Both the position numbers and the translations under genes were made by a program. From Mariniphaga sp041687215 (GTDB taxonomy: Bacteria; Bacteroidota; Bacteroidia; Bacteroidales; Prolixibacteraceae), in the NCBI RefSeq assembly GCF_041687215.1, contig NZ_JAWLCI010000001.1, positions 124,001 to 188,000 of the forward strand: a stretch of DNA of 64,000 nucleotides, read 5' to 3'. Every line of letters starts with the position of its first letter. The stretch's first letter is position 1. The notes under the pieces were generated by a model. It did not search any database. It saw only the letters and a program-made list of their open reading frames with translations, and was not told the origin of the DNA. Below, piece after piece: positions 52,314-62,203 of the stretch.

Positions 52314-52342
52314 TTCTCCATTTGGGGGAGATTAAGAGGGGC
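52314..52342 (+). repeat. Dispersed palindrome spanning the stop codon of the DUF2797 gene
   Basis: The plus strand reads TCTCCATTTGGGGGAGA, TTA, then AGAGGGGC. The gene's TAA stop (52332-52334) and its last residues KSPS come from this repeat, showing that insertion of such elements can reset a C-terminus. Confidence 0.7.
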
Positions 52343-53135
52343 TTTTAATTTGAATAAAATACCCATTATGTTTTCTGATATTCAAAACTATATCGTTTTT
52401 AAATACAAGATACTGGCCTTTTATTCCTTTCAAAACTTCTTCAATATCAGGCGTTTTGTCGAACCCGATGCTTTTTACTTTTTCCGGCAAATCTGAAAGC
52501 GGATATTCAATGGAGGTGATTTCATCATCCTCGCAATAGTATTTTTGAAGTTCTGCCGGCAAAAGCTGCAGGGCGTTTTTCTTTTCTTCCTGAAGGTTGA
52601 TTTCCGTGTTGCCATCGCTTTTCAGCATGGCCTGCCAGTTGGTGCGGTCGGTAAAATGTTTTTTCAGAAAAATTTCGATGATTCCGGCAATATGGCGGTT
52701 TGGCGTTTTAGCCAGTTGAATGGCAAAGCTTGCGCCCTGGTCAATCCACCGGGTGGGAATCTGGTGGTGACGGGTAACGCCGACTTTTAACTCGCTGGCC
52801 ACGGCCAGGTAAACAGTGTGTTCGATGAGGTCGTGTTTTTCCGCCCACTCCATGTCACGCGCAATGCCAAATTGCGATTTCGACAACTCGGGCCGCACAA
52901 CCGACTCACTGGACTCTGGCGCCGTTTGCAAACAGTTGTAGCAGAACCCCTGGTTAAATGAGGTTTTGGTAATTTTTCCGCACGAAATACAGTTGATTTG
53001 CCCGGTGAAATGCAGGCTTATTTCTTTGCCAATAAGGTCGTTCATTTTAATCTCCTGCCCGCCCACCGGCAGAAAATAATTAACCGGTTTTGCCAGTTCA
53101 GTGCGCATTTTCAGTATGTTGCCTTCGTAATTCAT
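52332..53135 (-). CDS. DUF2797 protein with four-Cys zinc-like motif
   Basis: About 267 residues from the ATG at 53135 (MNYEGNILKMRTELAKP); an upstream ATG at 53207 would overlap the ATPase gene and looks spurious. The DUF2797 family shows here as FTGQINCISCGKITKTSF followed by GFCYNCL, a likely zinc ribbon, and HQIPTRWIDQGASFAIQLAK. The function is not known to me. It starts 10 bases after the ATPase gene ends, so the two may be co-transcribed. The C-terminus is contributed by a dispersed repeat. Confidence 0.88.
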   Translation of the reverse strand: MNYEGNILKMRTELAKPVNYFLPVGGQEIKMNDLIGKEISLHFTGQINCISCGKITKTSFNQGFCYNCLQTAPESSESVVRPELSKSQFGIARDMEWAEKHDLIEHTVYLAVASELKVGVTRHHQIPTRWIDQGASFAIQLAKTPNRHIAGIIEIFLKKHFTDRTNWQAMLKSDGNTEINLQEEKKNALQLLPAELQKYYCEDDEITSIEYPLSDLPEKVKSIGFDKTPDIEEVLKGIKGQYLVFKNDIVLNIRKHNGYFIQIKSPS

Positions 53136-53145
53136 ACAATGTTTT

Positions 53146-54339
53146 TTAATACAAAAATCCAAACAGCCAAAGAGGAATAATGTTATCGTTTCCGGTTTCA
53201 ATTTCATCTTTTACGATAAATGAATCAGAAATATTTTTTATCTGCTTCTGGTTTTTCCATTTGCCTCCTATTTCAAAAGTATATTTATCGTTTACAAAAA
53301 AATCACCTGATTTGGCGGCTTCAACTTTGCCAACCTCTTTTAGGTTGGTCAGGAAAAATGTTTCTCTAAGGTTTCCAATATTTTGATTTTCGCCTGACAG
53401 GTTATACATGAGATTTGTATTCTGAAGAAATATTTTTTCTGGTTTGCTCAGGTTGCTCATTCCTTTTGAATCAGCATGCAACAGAGAAATAATATTTGCC
53501 CGGTCGAGCAGATAAATATATTTTTTTAGTGTGTTTATGCTTATTCCGCTGCGCTGGCTAATAGATTGCAGGTTGGGTTTAAATGGAACAGAAGAAGAAA
53601 TAATTTGTAAAAGCTTTTTTAAAAGCAGAATATGCGAAGTTTGAATGGATTCGAACTGAGGAATATCCACTTCGAGAACAGTATGAACTGCTTCGCTTAA
53701 TTTTTGATGAAATGAGTCGATATTTTCCAGGTAAAAAGGATAATAACCATAATTCAGGTAATCCTGAAAAAACTTAAGCGGTTTTAATTTTTCCAATACA
53801 GAAATTGCAATTTCAACATGTTTGTTTATAATTTCCTGCAAAGTGTACGCCGGAAAACTATTGTTGGTTTGAAAATTCAGAAACTCCCTTAAAGACAGTC
53901 CGGGCATATTGTAAAGTACAGCCCTTCGGCTTAAATCGGCACGGCTTTTCTCCAGGTGGAGCAACGACGAACCGGTAAAAACAATTTTTAAATCGCGGAA
54001 ATCATCGTATATATTTTTTAACTCAACCGACCAGTCTGGATAACGATGTACTTCATCTAAGAATAATATTTCCCCGCCTTTTTTATAAAAAATATCGGCA
54101 AGATAGTAAAGGCGGTTTTCGGCAAACCAAAAATGGTCGAGACTGGTATATAAAATTTTGCCAGAGGGTTTGTAATTCTTTTTAATATGCTGTAAAAGAA
54201 GCGTAGTTTTGCCAACCCCCCTGCTTCCTTTTAAGCCAATAACCCGGTTGTTCCAATCCACTTTCTGTTCAAAATCTCGGATTGAATTAACATTAGTTTG
54301 TGCATATTTTTCGTAAAATCGTTGAATTAATACCTCCAT
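53146..54339 (-). CDS. AAA ATPase with DUF4143 domain
   Basis: This 397-residue protein has a P-loop (GLKGSRGVGKTTLLLQH, residues 36-52), Walker B (EILFLDEVHRYPDW), sensor I (IVFTGSSLLHLE) and a C-terminal DUF4143 domain with the typical ending (YTFEIGGKWKNQKQI, resembling a degraded restriction-endonuclease-like core). Members are common solitary ATPases in Bacteroidota and archaea; a role in DNA or regulatory functions is often proposed, without proof. It is divergent from the McrB gene, which may place it in a small accessory region. Confidence 0.9.
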   Translation of the reverse strand: MEVLIQRFYEKYAQTNVNSIRDFEQKVDWNNRVIGLKGSRGVGKTTLLLQHIKKNYKPSGKILYTSLDHFWFAENRLYYLADIFYKKGGEILFLDEVHRYPDWSVELKNIYDDFRDLKIVFTGSSLLHLEKSRADLSRRAVLYNMPGLSLREFLNFQTNNSFPAYTLQEIINKHVEIAISVLEKLKPLKFFQDYLNYGYYPFYLENIDSFHQKLSEAVHTVLEVDIPQFESIQTSHILLLKKLLQIISSSVPFKPNLQSISQRSGISINTLKKYIYLLDRANIISLLHADSKGMSNLSKPEKIFLQNTNLMYNLSGENQNIGNLRETFFLTNLKEVGKVEAAKSGDFFVNDKYTFEIGGKWKNQKQIKNISDSFIVKDEIETGNDNIIPLWLFGFLY

Positions 54340-54567
54340 TTGTTCTAAGTTATCAATGCAAATATAATATTTTTAATTAAAATTATCATCGTATTGATAA
54401 AAATTCATATAAAACAATCAGCGCATTGATTGTTTTTAATGTTGCTTTCAAAATTTAATAATCAAATCCCGAACATTTAATTCCTTCTATAAACTTTCAA
54501 ATCCGCTGGATTTGCAGTAAAAAGGTTTTATATTTAACCTTCAAAATAAAAACTAAAAGAATAAAAT

Positions 54568-57519
54568 ATGCACGACAACCAAAACCCAGTGCTTGATTTG
54601 ATAAAACGATATAAAGAAATCAAGCAGAAAGACGGACACGAAGATGAATTTTTCAAATACGAGGCTATACAACATTTTCAAAAAAATTGGAATATTGAAG
54701 CCGATGACTTTTCAAAAATGTTGAGATTATCCCTCGAAAAACACTTTAATCTGATTTATAATTTGGCATTTACTTCAATTAATTATCTCGCAAAGAATAA
54801 ACCGAAGGAATTAAAAAACTTATTCACACTTTTATTCAACGAGTCTATTGATCTAAATGAAAGGATAGCAGCATTTTCCAACAAAACGGATTCTATAATA
54901 AAAAGTCTTGATCAAAAACTAAATGGTTTTCAGGATGAAAGAACAATAAGTGTTTATTTGACTTTTCATTATCCTGAAAAATATACCTTTTTTAAAGACT
55001 CTTTTTATACTAAATTTTGTCTTCTGCTAAATGAAAAGAAAGCCCGTAAAGGCAAAAAATATTCCCATTATTTAAAACTCATTCAAAATTTTAAAGAAAA
55101 ATATTTAGCAGGAGATAATGAACTTTGGCAATTGACCAATGCAACATTGCCCAAAAATGTCTGGAAGGATGAAAATTTAAATATTTTAGCTCAGGATGTG
55201 CTGTATATCACTTTAGATAAAAATGCTCCACCCAATTACTGGATTTTTCAGTGTAATCCTATAGTATGGGATTTACGCGAACACTGGACAAATGAAACCA
55301 GACAGGATATCTGGCATGTAAATGCTTTTAAAAAGGACATCAAAAAAGGGGATAAAGTAATTATCTGGATGGTTGGAAAAAACAGTGGATGCTATGCCCT
55401 ATGTGAAACAACATCGGATGTTAAAACCAATTCTCAAAGCAATCAGGATTATGTCGAAATATCAATCATTCACAACCAAAAGGATAATCCAATACTAAAA
55501 GATGATTTGATTTCACTCTCTGAATTTTTAGACTTCAAAGCCGGAAATCAGGGAACAAATTTTTCAGCGACAAAAGAGCAATATGAAATAATCAAGAAAA
55601 TGATAAATTCTCAAGCCATTTTTGTTTCAGAGGATGAACTAAAACTCATTCATCAAATCCGATCTATTGAGGATGAAAAAAGTATTCATTTTCATTTTCA
55701 AATGATTGACTCTTTTATCAAATATTTCGATTTAAAGAAAAATGACCAACGGCTGGTATTTAGTTCAGTACAAAAATCAGATAGATTAGCGGCAACAGTT
55801 AATCAACGATACATTTTTAAAACTTCAAAAGATTCTTTTAGAATAACACTTCCTGCAAATTTATTAGACGATGTATCGAAGGAACCAGGATACATAAATC
55901 ATGAAATTTTTGCCGAAGTTCCAGGAATTGAAACACCCGCGATTTATGTTTACTTTAGAAGAGATAGAAATATTATAGAGAAATATAAAAACGAGTGGTT
56001 AAAAATATGCAAGGAAAATCTATTTTACGGAATCCAATCGGGGTATATCAAATATGATAATCCGGCATACCGAAAAGCTGTTTTTGAAAAAGCATACCGC
56101 CATAAAATCTTTCAAATTGCTTTTTCGAACAACGATGTTAAGGTAAAAAACAAAAATTCAGAAAATGATATCAACCAATTCAACTTCCCCCAAAACCTCA
56201 TTCTTTACGGACCGCCCGGAACGGGTAAAACCTATGAGCTCACTCGAAATTATGTGAACCATTTCATTGATAAATCAGAAGGAAAATCAATTGAGCTTTT
56301 CACATTTGAACTGGTTAGCGAATTGAAATGGTGGGAAGTGATTACCATTTGTTTGTATGAACTGGGAAAAGCCAAAGTGAACGAATTGGTTCAGCATGAT
56401 TTGCTGGCAGAAAAAATCAACCAATCGAATAACAGCAAGCCCCGCAACACGGTTTGGTTTTGGTTGCAACATTTTACAAAACAGGAATGCCCCAATGTGG
56501 GTGTAGCCAAACGCAGCGAAACACAAATTTTCTGGAAGGAGGAAAATTCGGTGTGGTCAGTCGATAAAAATCTCGTGGACGAAATTTTACCCGATTTGGT
56601 TGAAAAGCTCGAAAGCTGGAAAAATTATCAGCCTGACAATAAAATTACCAAACGCTTTGAAATGATTACTTTTCACCAATCATACAGCTATGAGGAGTTT
56701 ATCGAAGGAATCAGGCCAGGATTTGACGAAGATGAAGAACTGAAATACAAAATTGAACCGGGTATTTTTCTCCGAATTGCCGAAAAAGCCCGAAAAGACT
56801 CGGAAAAACCGTATGCGCTTTTCATTGACGAAATTAACCGCGGAAACATCTCCAAAATTTTTGGTGAGCTGATTACGTTGATTGAACCCGACAAGCGGCA
56901 GGGCGGTGAAAACGAACTGGAAGTGATTCTGCCTTATTCAAAATCGAAATTTTCGGTTCCGCAAAACCTGTGGATTATTGGCACCATGAACACCGCCGAC
57001 CGCAGCATTGCGCTTATAGACACGGCACTGCGTCGCCGTTTTCATTTTAAAGAAATGATGCCTCTACCGGAATTGCTGAATGAAAATGTGGAAGAAATTA
57101 ATCTGCAACTACTTCTGGCAAAAATAAACGAACGCATCGAGTTTTTGCTGGATCGCGATCATACTATCGGGCATTCGTATTTCATCCGCATAAAAAGTAA
57201 AAATGAATTATGCGAAGTCTTCCGTGATAAAATTATTCCATTGCTTCAGGAATATTTTTACAACGACTGGGAGAAAATTCAACTGGTGTTGGGTGATAAT
57301 AAAAGCTGGGAAAAATCGGAATCACAAAAACTCATTCAAATTAAAAAGAATTACAGTGTTGAGGAGGAGAAAAAACTGTTCGGTTTTGATGTGGAAGATT
57401 ACGAAGATGAAATCATTTACGAAATTAATTCTGAATTAGTGTCGGGCAATTTTAATTTGATAAATGAAGAATCGTTTATATCCATTTATCAAAAACCTGA
57501 AAAACAATTACACGAATAA
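54568..57519 (+). CDS. mcrB: McrB-type GTPase with EVE-like domain (type IV restriction)
   Basis: This 983-residue protein is far longer than E. coli McrB (about 459). Layout: an uncharacterised helical domain (1-205), an EVE-like domain (about 212-345, from YITLDKNAPPNYWIFQCNP), another uncharacterised domain (about 365-535), then the AAA GTPase. That has Walker A YGPPGTGKT (548-556), Walker B ALFIDEINRGN near 750, the guanine-specificity segment MNTADRS (807-813) and ALRRRFHF. An insert of about 110 residues follows Walker A. EVE domains read modified cytosine and similar bases, so the system should cut DNA with modified bases. The mcrC ATG follows its stop directly. Confidence 0.92.
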   Translation: MHDNQNPVLDLIKRYKEIKQKDGHEDEFFKYEAIQHFQKNWNIEADDFSKMLRLSLEKHFNLIYNLAFTSINYLAKNKPKELKNLFTLLFNESIDLNERIAAFSNKTDSIIKSLDQKLNGFQDERTISVYLTFHYPEKYTFFKDSFYTKFCLLLNEKKARKGKKYSHYLKLIQNFKEKYLAGDNELWQLTNATLPKNVWKDENLNILAQDVLYITLDKNAPPNYWIFQCNPIVWDLREHWTNETRQDIWHVNAFKKDIKKGDKVIIWMVGKNSGCYALCETTSDVKTNSQSNQDYVEISIIHNQKDNPILKDDLISLSEFLDFKAGNQGTNFSATKEQYEIIKKMINSQAIFVSEDELKLIHQIRSIEDEKSIHFHFQMIDSFIKYFDLKKNDQRLVFSSVQKSDRLAATVNQRYIFKTSKDSFRITLPANLLDDVSKEPGYINHEIFAEVPGIETPAIYVYFRRDRNIIEKYKNEWLKICKENLFYGIQSGYIKYDNPAYRKAVFEKAYRHKIFQIAFSNNDVKVKNKNSENDINQFNFPQNLILYGPPGTGKTYELTRNYVNHFIDKSEGKSIELFTFELVSELKWWEVITICLYELGKAKVNELVQHDLLAEKINQSNNSKPRNTVWFWLQHFTKQECPNVGVAKRSETQIFWKEENSVWSVDKNLVDEILPDLVEKLESWKNYQPDNKITKRFEMITFHQSYSYEEFIEGIRPGFDEDEELKYKIEPGIFLRIAEKARKDSEKPYALFIDEINRGNISKIFGELITLIEPDKRQGGENELEVILPYSKSKFSVPQNLWIIGTMNTADRSIALIDTALRRRFHFKEMMPLPELLNENVEEINLQLLLAKINERIEFLLDRDHTIGHSYFIRIKSKNELCEVFRDKIIPLLQEYFYNDWEKIQLVLGDNKSWEKSESQKLIQIKKNYSVEEEKKLFGFDVEDYEDEIIYEINSELVSGNFNLINEESFISIYQKPEKQLHE

Positions 57520-58842
57520 ATGCCAGAAGTTAAACATATTTGTGAATTTGGTACGATTTGGAATCAAAAGGAGTTTTTTCCTGAAAAGCCAGTTGATAGT
57601 TTTAACGAAATTTATATGGATGCCAAATCGTTTGAAAGCCTGAAAAATTTTGTGGCCGAAAATAACGATCCCGGTTGCGAAATTGAGCAGGCGTTTTCGA
57701 TGCATCGCCGAAAAGGGAAAGATTTTATCCGAGTAAAAAATTACGTAGGCGTCATTGAAACACGTCAGGGAACCATAATTGAAATTCTTCCAAAAATATA
57801 TCACGCTGCCTGCTACAACGAACCGGTTTTAATAAAGCAGAGTAAATCTGTTTTGCTTAAAATGCTTCGAACACTTCGTGATTCGCCCTTTAAAAAAATC
57901 GACCAGGCACATATTAAAACGGCCCGGCTGCCTATTCTGGAAATTTTCATCTCGGTATTTCTGAAAGAGATGGAACATTTACTGAAAAGAGGGATAAAGC
58001 ATTTTTATGTTGCAAGGGAAGAAAACCAGAAATACCTGAAAGGCCGGTTGCTTTTTAACCAGAATTTGAAAAGCAATTTGATTCACCGCGAACGGTTTTT
58101 TGTGAATTTCGATGAGTTTAGAGCCGATATTCCTCAAAACCGGATTCTCAAAACGGCGTTGGTTTACTTGAAAAGAAAGAGCAAATCGCCCCGAAACATC
58201 CGGCAAATTATCAGTTTGATTGATTTGTTCGATGAAGTAAAAACTTGTTCCAATCTCGAAAAAGACCTGCAGCATTTAAACGGTCAAAACCGGCTTTTTA
58301 GTTATTACGAGAATGCCTTGCAGTGGGCAAAGATTTTTCTTCAGAATGAGTCGTTCACCAGTTACAAAGGGAAAAACCTGAACACAGCTATTTTATTTCC
58401 CATGGAAGTTCTATTTGAATCGTATGTGGCTTCAAAATTGAAACAATTTCATCCTCACTGGGAAATTTCACTTCAGGATCGAAACCAATATTTACTGACA
58501 GACCTGAATATTTCCAAGGAAAAGTTTAGACTGAGACCCGACCTGGTCATTCATACCGATTGCAAAACAATTGTAGCAGACACCAAATGGAAGATGATTA
58601 ACCAGCACTTTTCACAAAACAATTACAATATCTCTCAAGCCGACATGTACCAGCTTTATGCCTACGGAAAAAAATACCAGTCGGGAAATGGCAGCCTTCA
58701 ATTAGCATTAATTTATCCGCATTCTGAAAGTTTTTATACTCCCCTGAGTTTTAAATACGAAGAAAATTTGTTCATTGATGCCATCCCCTACAATTTTGAA
58801 TATGAAGCTGCTTGTATGTTGTTTTTGAAAGATTTAATTTAG
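57520..58842 (+). CDS. mcrC: McrC nuclease subunit of type IV restriction system
   Basis: This 440-residue protein contains the McrC fold: an N-terminal GTPase-stimulating part (FIRVKNYVGVIETRQGTIIEILPKI spans it), a central FDEFRADIPQNRILKTAL segment and a C-terminal PD-(D/E)xK nuclease with LRPDLVIHTD (near 338-347) and VADTKWKM (near 354-361). It should cleave DNA when McrB translocates between recognition sites. The ATG directly follows the mcrB stop, so expression is coupled. The gap after it holds a 15-bp palindrome. Confidence 0.93.
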   Translation: MPEVKHICEFGTIWNQKEFFPEKPVDSFNEIYMDAKSFESLKNFVAENNDPGCEIEQAFSMHRRKGKDFIRVKNYVGVIETRQGTIIEILPKIYHAACYNEPVLIKQSKSVLLKMLRTLRDSPFKKIDQAHIKTARLPILEIFISVFLKEMEHLLKRGIKHFYVAREENQKYLKGRLLFNQNLKSNLIHRERFFVNFDEFRADIPQNRILKTALVYLKRKSKSPRNIRQIISLIDLFDEVKTCSNLEKDLQHLNGQNRLFSYYENALQWAKIFLQNESFTSYKGKNLNTAILFPMEVLFESYVASKLKQFHPHWEISLQDRNQYLLTDLNISKEKFRLRPDLVIHTDCKTIVADTKWKMINQHFSQNNYNISQADMYQLYAYGKKYQSGNGSLQLALIYPHSESFYTPLSFKYEENLFIDAIPYNFEYEAACMLFLKDLI

Positions 58843-58870
58843 GAGGCAAAATTAGACCCGGTTCAATGTT

Positions 58871-58885
58871 GCAGACACTGTCTGC
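58871..58885. promoter_or_regulatory. 15-bp perfect palindrome upstream of GH32 gene
   Basis: GCAGACACTGTCTGC is symmetrical around a central C. It is not followed by a T run, so it is unlikely to be a terminator for mcrC. It lies 153 bases upstream of the GH32 start and could be a regulator site. TATCTTGC at 58989-58996 is a possible -7 element for the same gene. Confidence 0.3.
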
Positions 58886-59037
58886 ATTAATTGAGAATCC
58901 TGGTGATTTTAAAACTTCCAGGAAAAAACCAACTGGGAAGGTGCATAGAGAATGAGATAAAAAAACTTCAATAAAAGCAATAAATTCATATCTTGCACAC
59001 CGTATTAACAGACCAAAATTCAGAAAAAATATACGTT

Positions 59038-60483
59038 ATGAAGAATGTTGTAATTACTTTATTTGCACTGGCTTCGGTTTTTTTGCTGACCGCTTCAAAA
59101 CCGGATAAAAACTATTACAACGAACTGTACCGGCCTCAGTTTCACTTCACACCGGAGGAAAACTGGCACAACGATCCCAACGGTTTGGTGTATTACGACG
59201 GCGAATACCACCTGTTTTACCAATACAATCCGAAAGGCAAAGAATGGGGCTTTATGCACTGGGGTCATGCCATAAGTACTGATTTGATCCACTGGGAACA
59301 CCTGCCCATTGCGCTTTATCCCGATGAAAACTCGGAAGACAAAGAATACTGTACCGCTTTTTCGGGGTCGGCCATTGTGGATGACAAGAATTTACTGGGA
59401 AAACAGCAAGGCGATGTAAAAACACTGATTGCTTTTTACACCAGCCAGCATTGCGGGCAGCGAATTGCTTACAGCACCGACCGTGCACGAACCTGGGAAA
59501 AATACGAAGGAAATCCTATAATTCCTTACGATGAAACCGACGATGCCCGCGACCCCAAAGTAATTTGGCATGAACCTTCGCAAAAATACGTGATGGTGCT
59601 GTACCGTAAAACCTCGGAAGAGGAAAGATCCAAAGGCGTTTCGTTTTATACATCGGAAAACCTGGTGAACTGGGAATATAAAAGCCATATTTTCGGGTTT
59701 TACGAGTGCCCCGATTTGGTACCCATGCAGGCAAGCAACCGTCCCGAGGAAACCAAATGGGTGCTGTTCGACGGCGATGGAAGCTACCTGATTGGCAACT
59801 TCGACGGGGAAGAATTTTCGCCCGAAACTGCCAAAATGAAAAGCGACTTCGGGAAAAATTATTACGCCACCCAAACCTGGAGCAACATTCCCGAAGAAGA
59901 CGGCCGGGTTATCCAGATTGCCTGGATGAAGGGAGGAAATTTTCCGGATATGCCGTTTAACGGCCAGATGACTTTCCCCACCGAACTGGAACTTACCAAA
60001 TTTAATTTTGGATATAAATTGACCCGGAAGCCTGTTGCTGAAATTGAGTTGCTGCAGGGTAAAAATTACGATTGGGAAAACGAAAAACTGATTCCGGGAA
60101 TTAACCAAAATATTATAAAAAAAGTGAGCGGTGATTGTTTACATATCATCGGGGAATTTGACATTAAAACCTGCAATAATTTTGGATTTTATCTTCGCCA
60201 CAGCAAGAAAAAGGCCGGAACAGAATTACTTTACGATGTAAAACGTGGCACTTTATCATTACTGGGGACCACAGCTCCACTTCAACCCATTGACAATAAA
60301 ATAACACTTGAAATACTGATTGACCGTGCCTCTGTTGAAGTGTTTGCCAACGGAGGACTGGTGGCTATTTCAAACAATTTTACACCCGAAAAGGGGGCCG
60401 AAGATTTGGTGTTGTTTTCAAATGGAGGCGAAGTTATTGTAAACAAGCTCAATATTTACAAAGTAGAATCGGCCTGGCGCTGA
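59038..60483 (+). CDS. Secreted GH32 beta-fructosidase (levanase/inulinase-like)
   Basis: About 481 residues from the ATG at 59038, which starts a signal peptide (MKNVVITLFALASVFLLTAS). A start at 58993 would put 15 residues before the signal. GH32 five-bladed propeller motifs: NWHNDPNG with nucleophile D46, the RDP segment with D172 as transition-state stabiliser, and YECPDL with acid/base E223. A C-terminal beta-sandwich follows (DRASVEVFANGG). The enzyme should hydrolyse levan, inulin or sucrose-type fructans outside the inner membrane. No SusC/SusD pair is adjacent. Confidence 0.94.
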   Translation: MKNVVITLFALASVFLLTASKPDKNYYNELYRPQFHFTPEENWHNDPNGLVYYDGEYHLFYQYNPKGKEWGFMHWGHAISTDLIHWEHLPIALYPDENSEDKEYCTAFSGSAIVDDKNLLGKQQGDVKTLIAFYTSQHCGQRIAYSTDRARTWEKYEGNPIIPYDETDDARDPKVIWHEPSQKYVMVLYRKTSEEERSKGVSFYTSENLVNWEYKSHIFGFYECPDLVPMQASNRPEETKWVLFDGDGSYLIGNFDGEEFSPETAKMKSDFGKNYYATQTWSNIPEEDGRVIQIAWMKGGNFPDMPFNGQMTFPTELELTKFNFGYKLTRKPVAEIELLQGKNYDWENEKLIPGINQNIIKKVSGDCLHIIGEFDIKTCNNFGFYLRHSKKKAGTELLYDVKRGTLSLLGTTAPLQPIDNKITLEILIDRASVEVFANGGLVAISNNFTPEKGAEDLVLFSNGGEVIVNKLNIYKVESAWR

Positions 60484-60489
60484 AACCTG

Positions 60490-62076
60490 CTATAGAAACA
60501 GCGAAATTAACTGCACAACAACAATCAGTAGCACCATAGCCACCGGATAAACGGTTGCATAAGCTATGGAATGTGCATTGGTGTCGGTCATTGAATCGGC
60601 GGCTGCCAGTCCCGGGGTACTGGTCATGCTGCCGCTGATGGCGCCCAGCATACTTAGCAGGTTCATTTTAAAAAACCATTTGCCCACCAATGCTGCCAAA
60701 ACCATTGGAACAAGAGTAATGACGCCACCAAAAAGAAACAAACGGTAGCCATATTGTTCAAAAGTATCCACAATATCAGCACCCGCTCCTGTACCCACGG
60801 CTGCCAGGAAAAAGATAAGGCCCAACTGCCGCAGCAACTGGTTTGCAGCCCCACTCATGGTCCAAAGAATGGGGCCTGTTTTGCCCAGGCGGCTTACCAC
60901 AAGCGCAACAATAAGCACCCCGCCTGTAAGCCCGGGACTAAATGAAAAATTCCCTAACGCAATGTTTATTTTACCAACCAAAACACCCAAAATAATTCCG
61001 AGTGCAACAGGCAGAATATCAGTATCGGAAAGACGTTTCTGGTCGTCGCCAAAAATGCGGGCTACCATTTCCATATTGGCTTTGCTACTGGCTATTATCA
61101 ACTTGTCGCCAAACTGGAGTTTCGAGTTGGGTGTGGGCGAAATATTAATCCCCGACCGGCGAATGCGGGTAATGGTGGCACTGTAAGTATGCAGCAGGTT
61201 TATTTGCCCGATGGTTTTATTTACCACTTCTTTATTGGTAACCAAAACCGTACGCACATCGTAATTTGGGTCCAGCGGAATTTCTTCTTCGGTTGGCGGG
61301 CCAATCAGTAATTGTACCCGTTTTAATGCCTCTTCTGTTCCTACTGCCTTTATTAAATCGCCTTTATACAAAATGGTTTCGGGTTTGGGTGTAATGGCCA
61401 GTCCATTATGAACAACCCTGGAGACCACTGCTTTGGTCATGTACCTTATTTTCAGGTCTCCTATAGATTTGCCAACAACATTTTCATTTTCCACCACAAA
61501 ATTTTGGCGAAGAATTTCGGGGAATTCCTCTTTCATTTTCGAACGGTAATCATCTTCAGCTTTATTTAATGAAACGCCCAGTATTTTGGGAAGAAACCGG
61601 ATAAATAAAATGACTCCGATTACCCCAAACGGATAGCCAACCCCGTAACCGATTGAAGCCAGCGGCGAACCTGTAATATCAATAGCAGCCGCCAAACCGG
61701 GTGTACTTGTAAGCGCTCCGGTGAAAAGGCCAACGGCAATATTTTTATCTATTTTGAAAATGTAAACCGTTGCAGCAGTGATGAGTGCAGCAACTACAAT
61801 AAGTAATGTGGCAAACGATGCCAGTTGCCGGCCTTCTTTTTTAAACGATTCGAAAAAGCCGGGGCCAGCCTGAATTCCGATGGTGAAGATGAACAATACC
61901 AACCCGAGATATTGAAAGTCTTCGGGAATGACAACCCCAAAATGACCGAAAACCAGGGCTACAAAAATAACTGCTGATACATCAAGCGAAAGGCCGAAAA
62001 TTTTAATTCTACCCAGGATAAAACCAAGGGCTACAATTAAAAACAGGGCGAAATAATTATTTGAAAGAAGTTCCAT
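60490..62076 (-). CDS. AspT/YidE/YbjL-family membrane transporter with two RCK_C domains
   Basis: This 528-residue protein has two membrane halves of about five helices each, with the duplicated signature GxLTSTPGLAAA (GALTSTPGLAAAIDITGS and GAISGSMTSTPGLAAADSMT). Between them lie two TrkA-C/RCK_C-type domains (about 190-360). The family includes aspartate:alanine exchangers and YidE/YbjL proteins of unknown substrate. An antiporter for a small carboxylate or amino acid is probable. It converges with the GH32 gene after 6 bases. Confidence 0.92.
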   Translation of the reverse strand: MELLSNNYFALFLIVALGFILGRIKIFGLSLDVSAVIFVALVFGHFGVVIPEDFQYLGLVLFIFTIGIQAGPGFFESFKKEGRQLASFATLLIVVAALITAATVYIFKIDKNIAVGLFTGALTSTPGLAAAIDITGSPLASIGYGVGYPFGVIGVILFIRFLPKILGVSLNKAEDDYRSKMKEEFPEILRQNFVVENENVVGKSIGDLKIRYMTKAVVSRVVHNGLAITPKPETILYKGDLIKAVGTEEALKRVQLLIGPPTEEEIPLDPNYDVRTVLVTNKEVVNKTIGQINLLHTYSATITRIRRSGINISPTPNSKLQFGDKLIIASSKANMEMVARIFGDDQKRLSDTDILPVALGIILGVLVGKINIALGNFSFSPGLTGGVLIVALVVSRLGKTGPILWTMSGAANQLLRQLGLIFFLAAVGTGAGADIVDTFEQYGYRLFLFGGVITLVPMVLAALVGKWFFKMNLLSMLGAISGSMTSTPGLAAADSMTDTNAHSIAYATVYPVAMVLLIVVVQLISLFL

Positions 62077-62203
62077 TTTTTGTCCGGTTTTTCACTGCAA
62101 AGGTAGTGAATTGTTTACGTTCAATTCCAGGCAAACAAAAACCAGCTTAAATTCAATCAAATTTAAATACAGGGTTATGGAAACACTAATTAACTGTTAA
62201 AAT

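Noticed and set aside
59392..60108. 238-codon open frame on the minus strand
   Set aside because: It is antisense to the GH32 gene, which has all catalytic motifs; no motif is visible in the antisense product.
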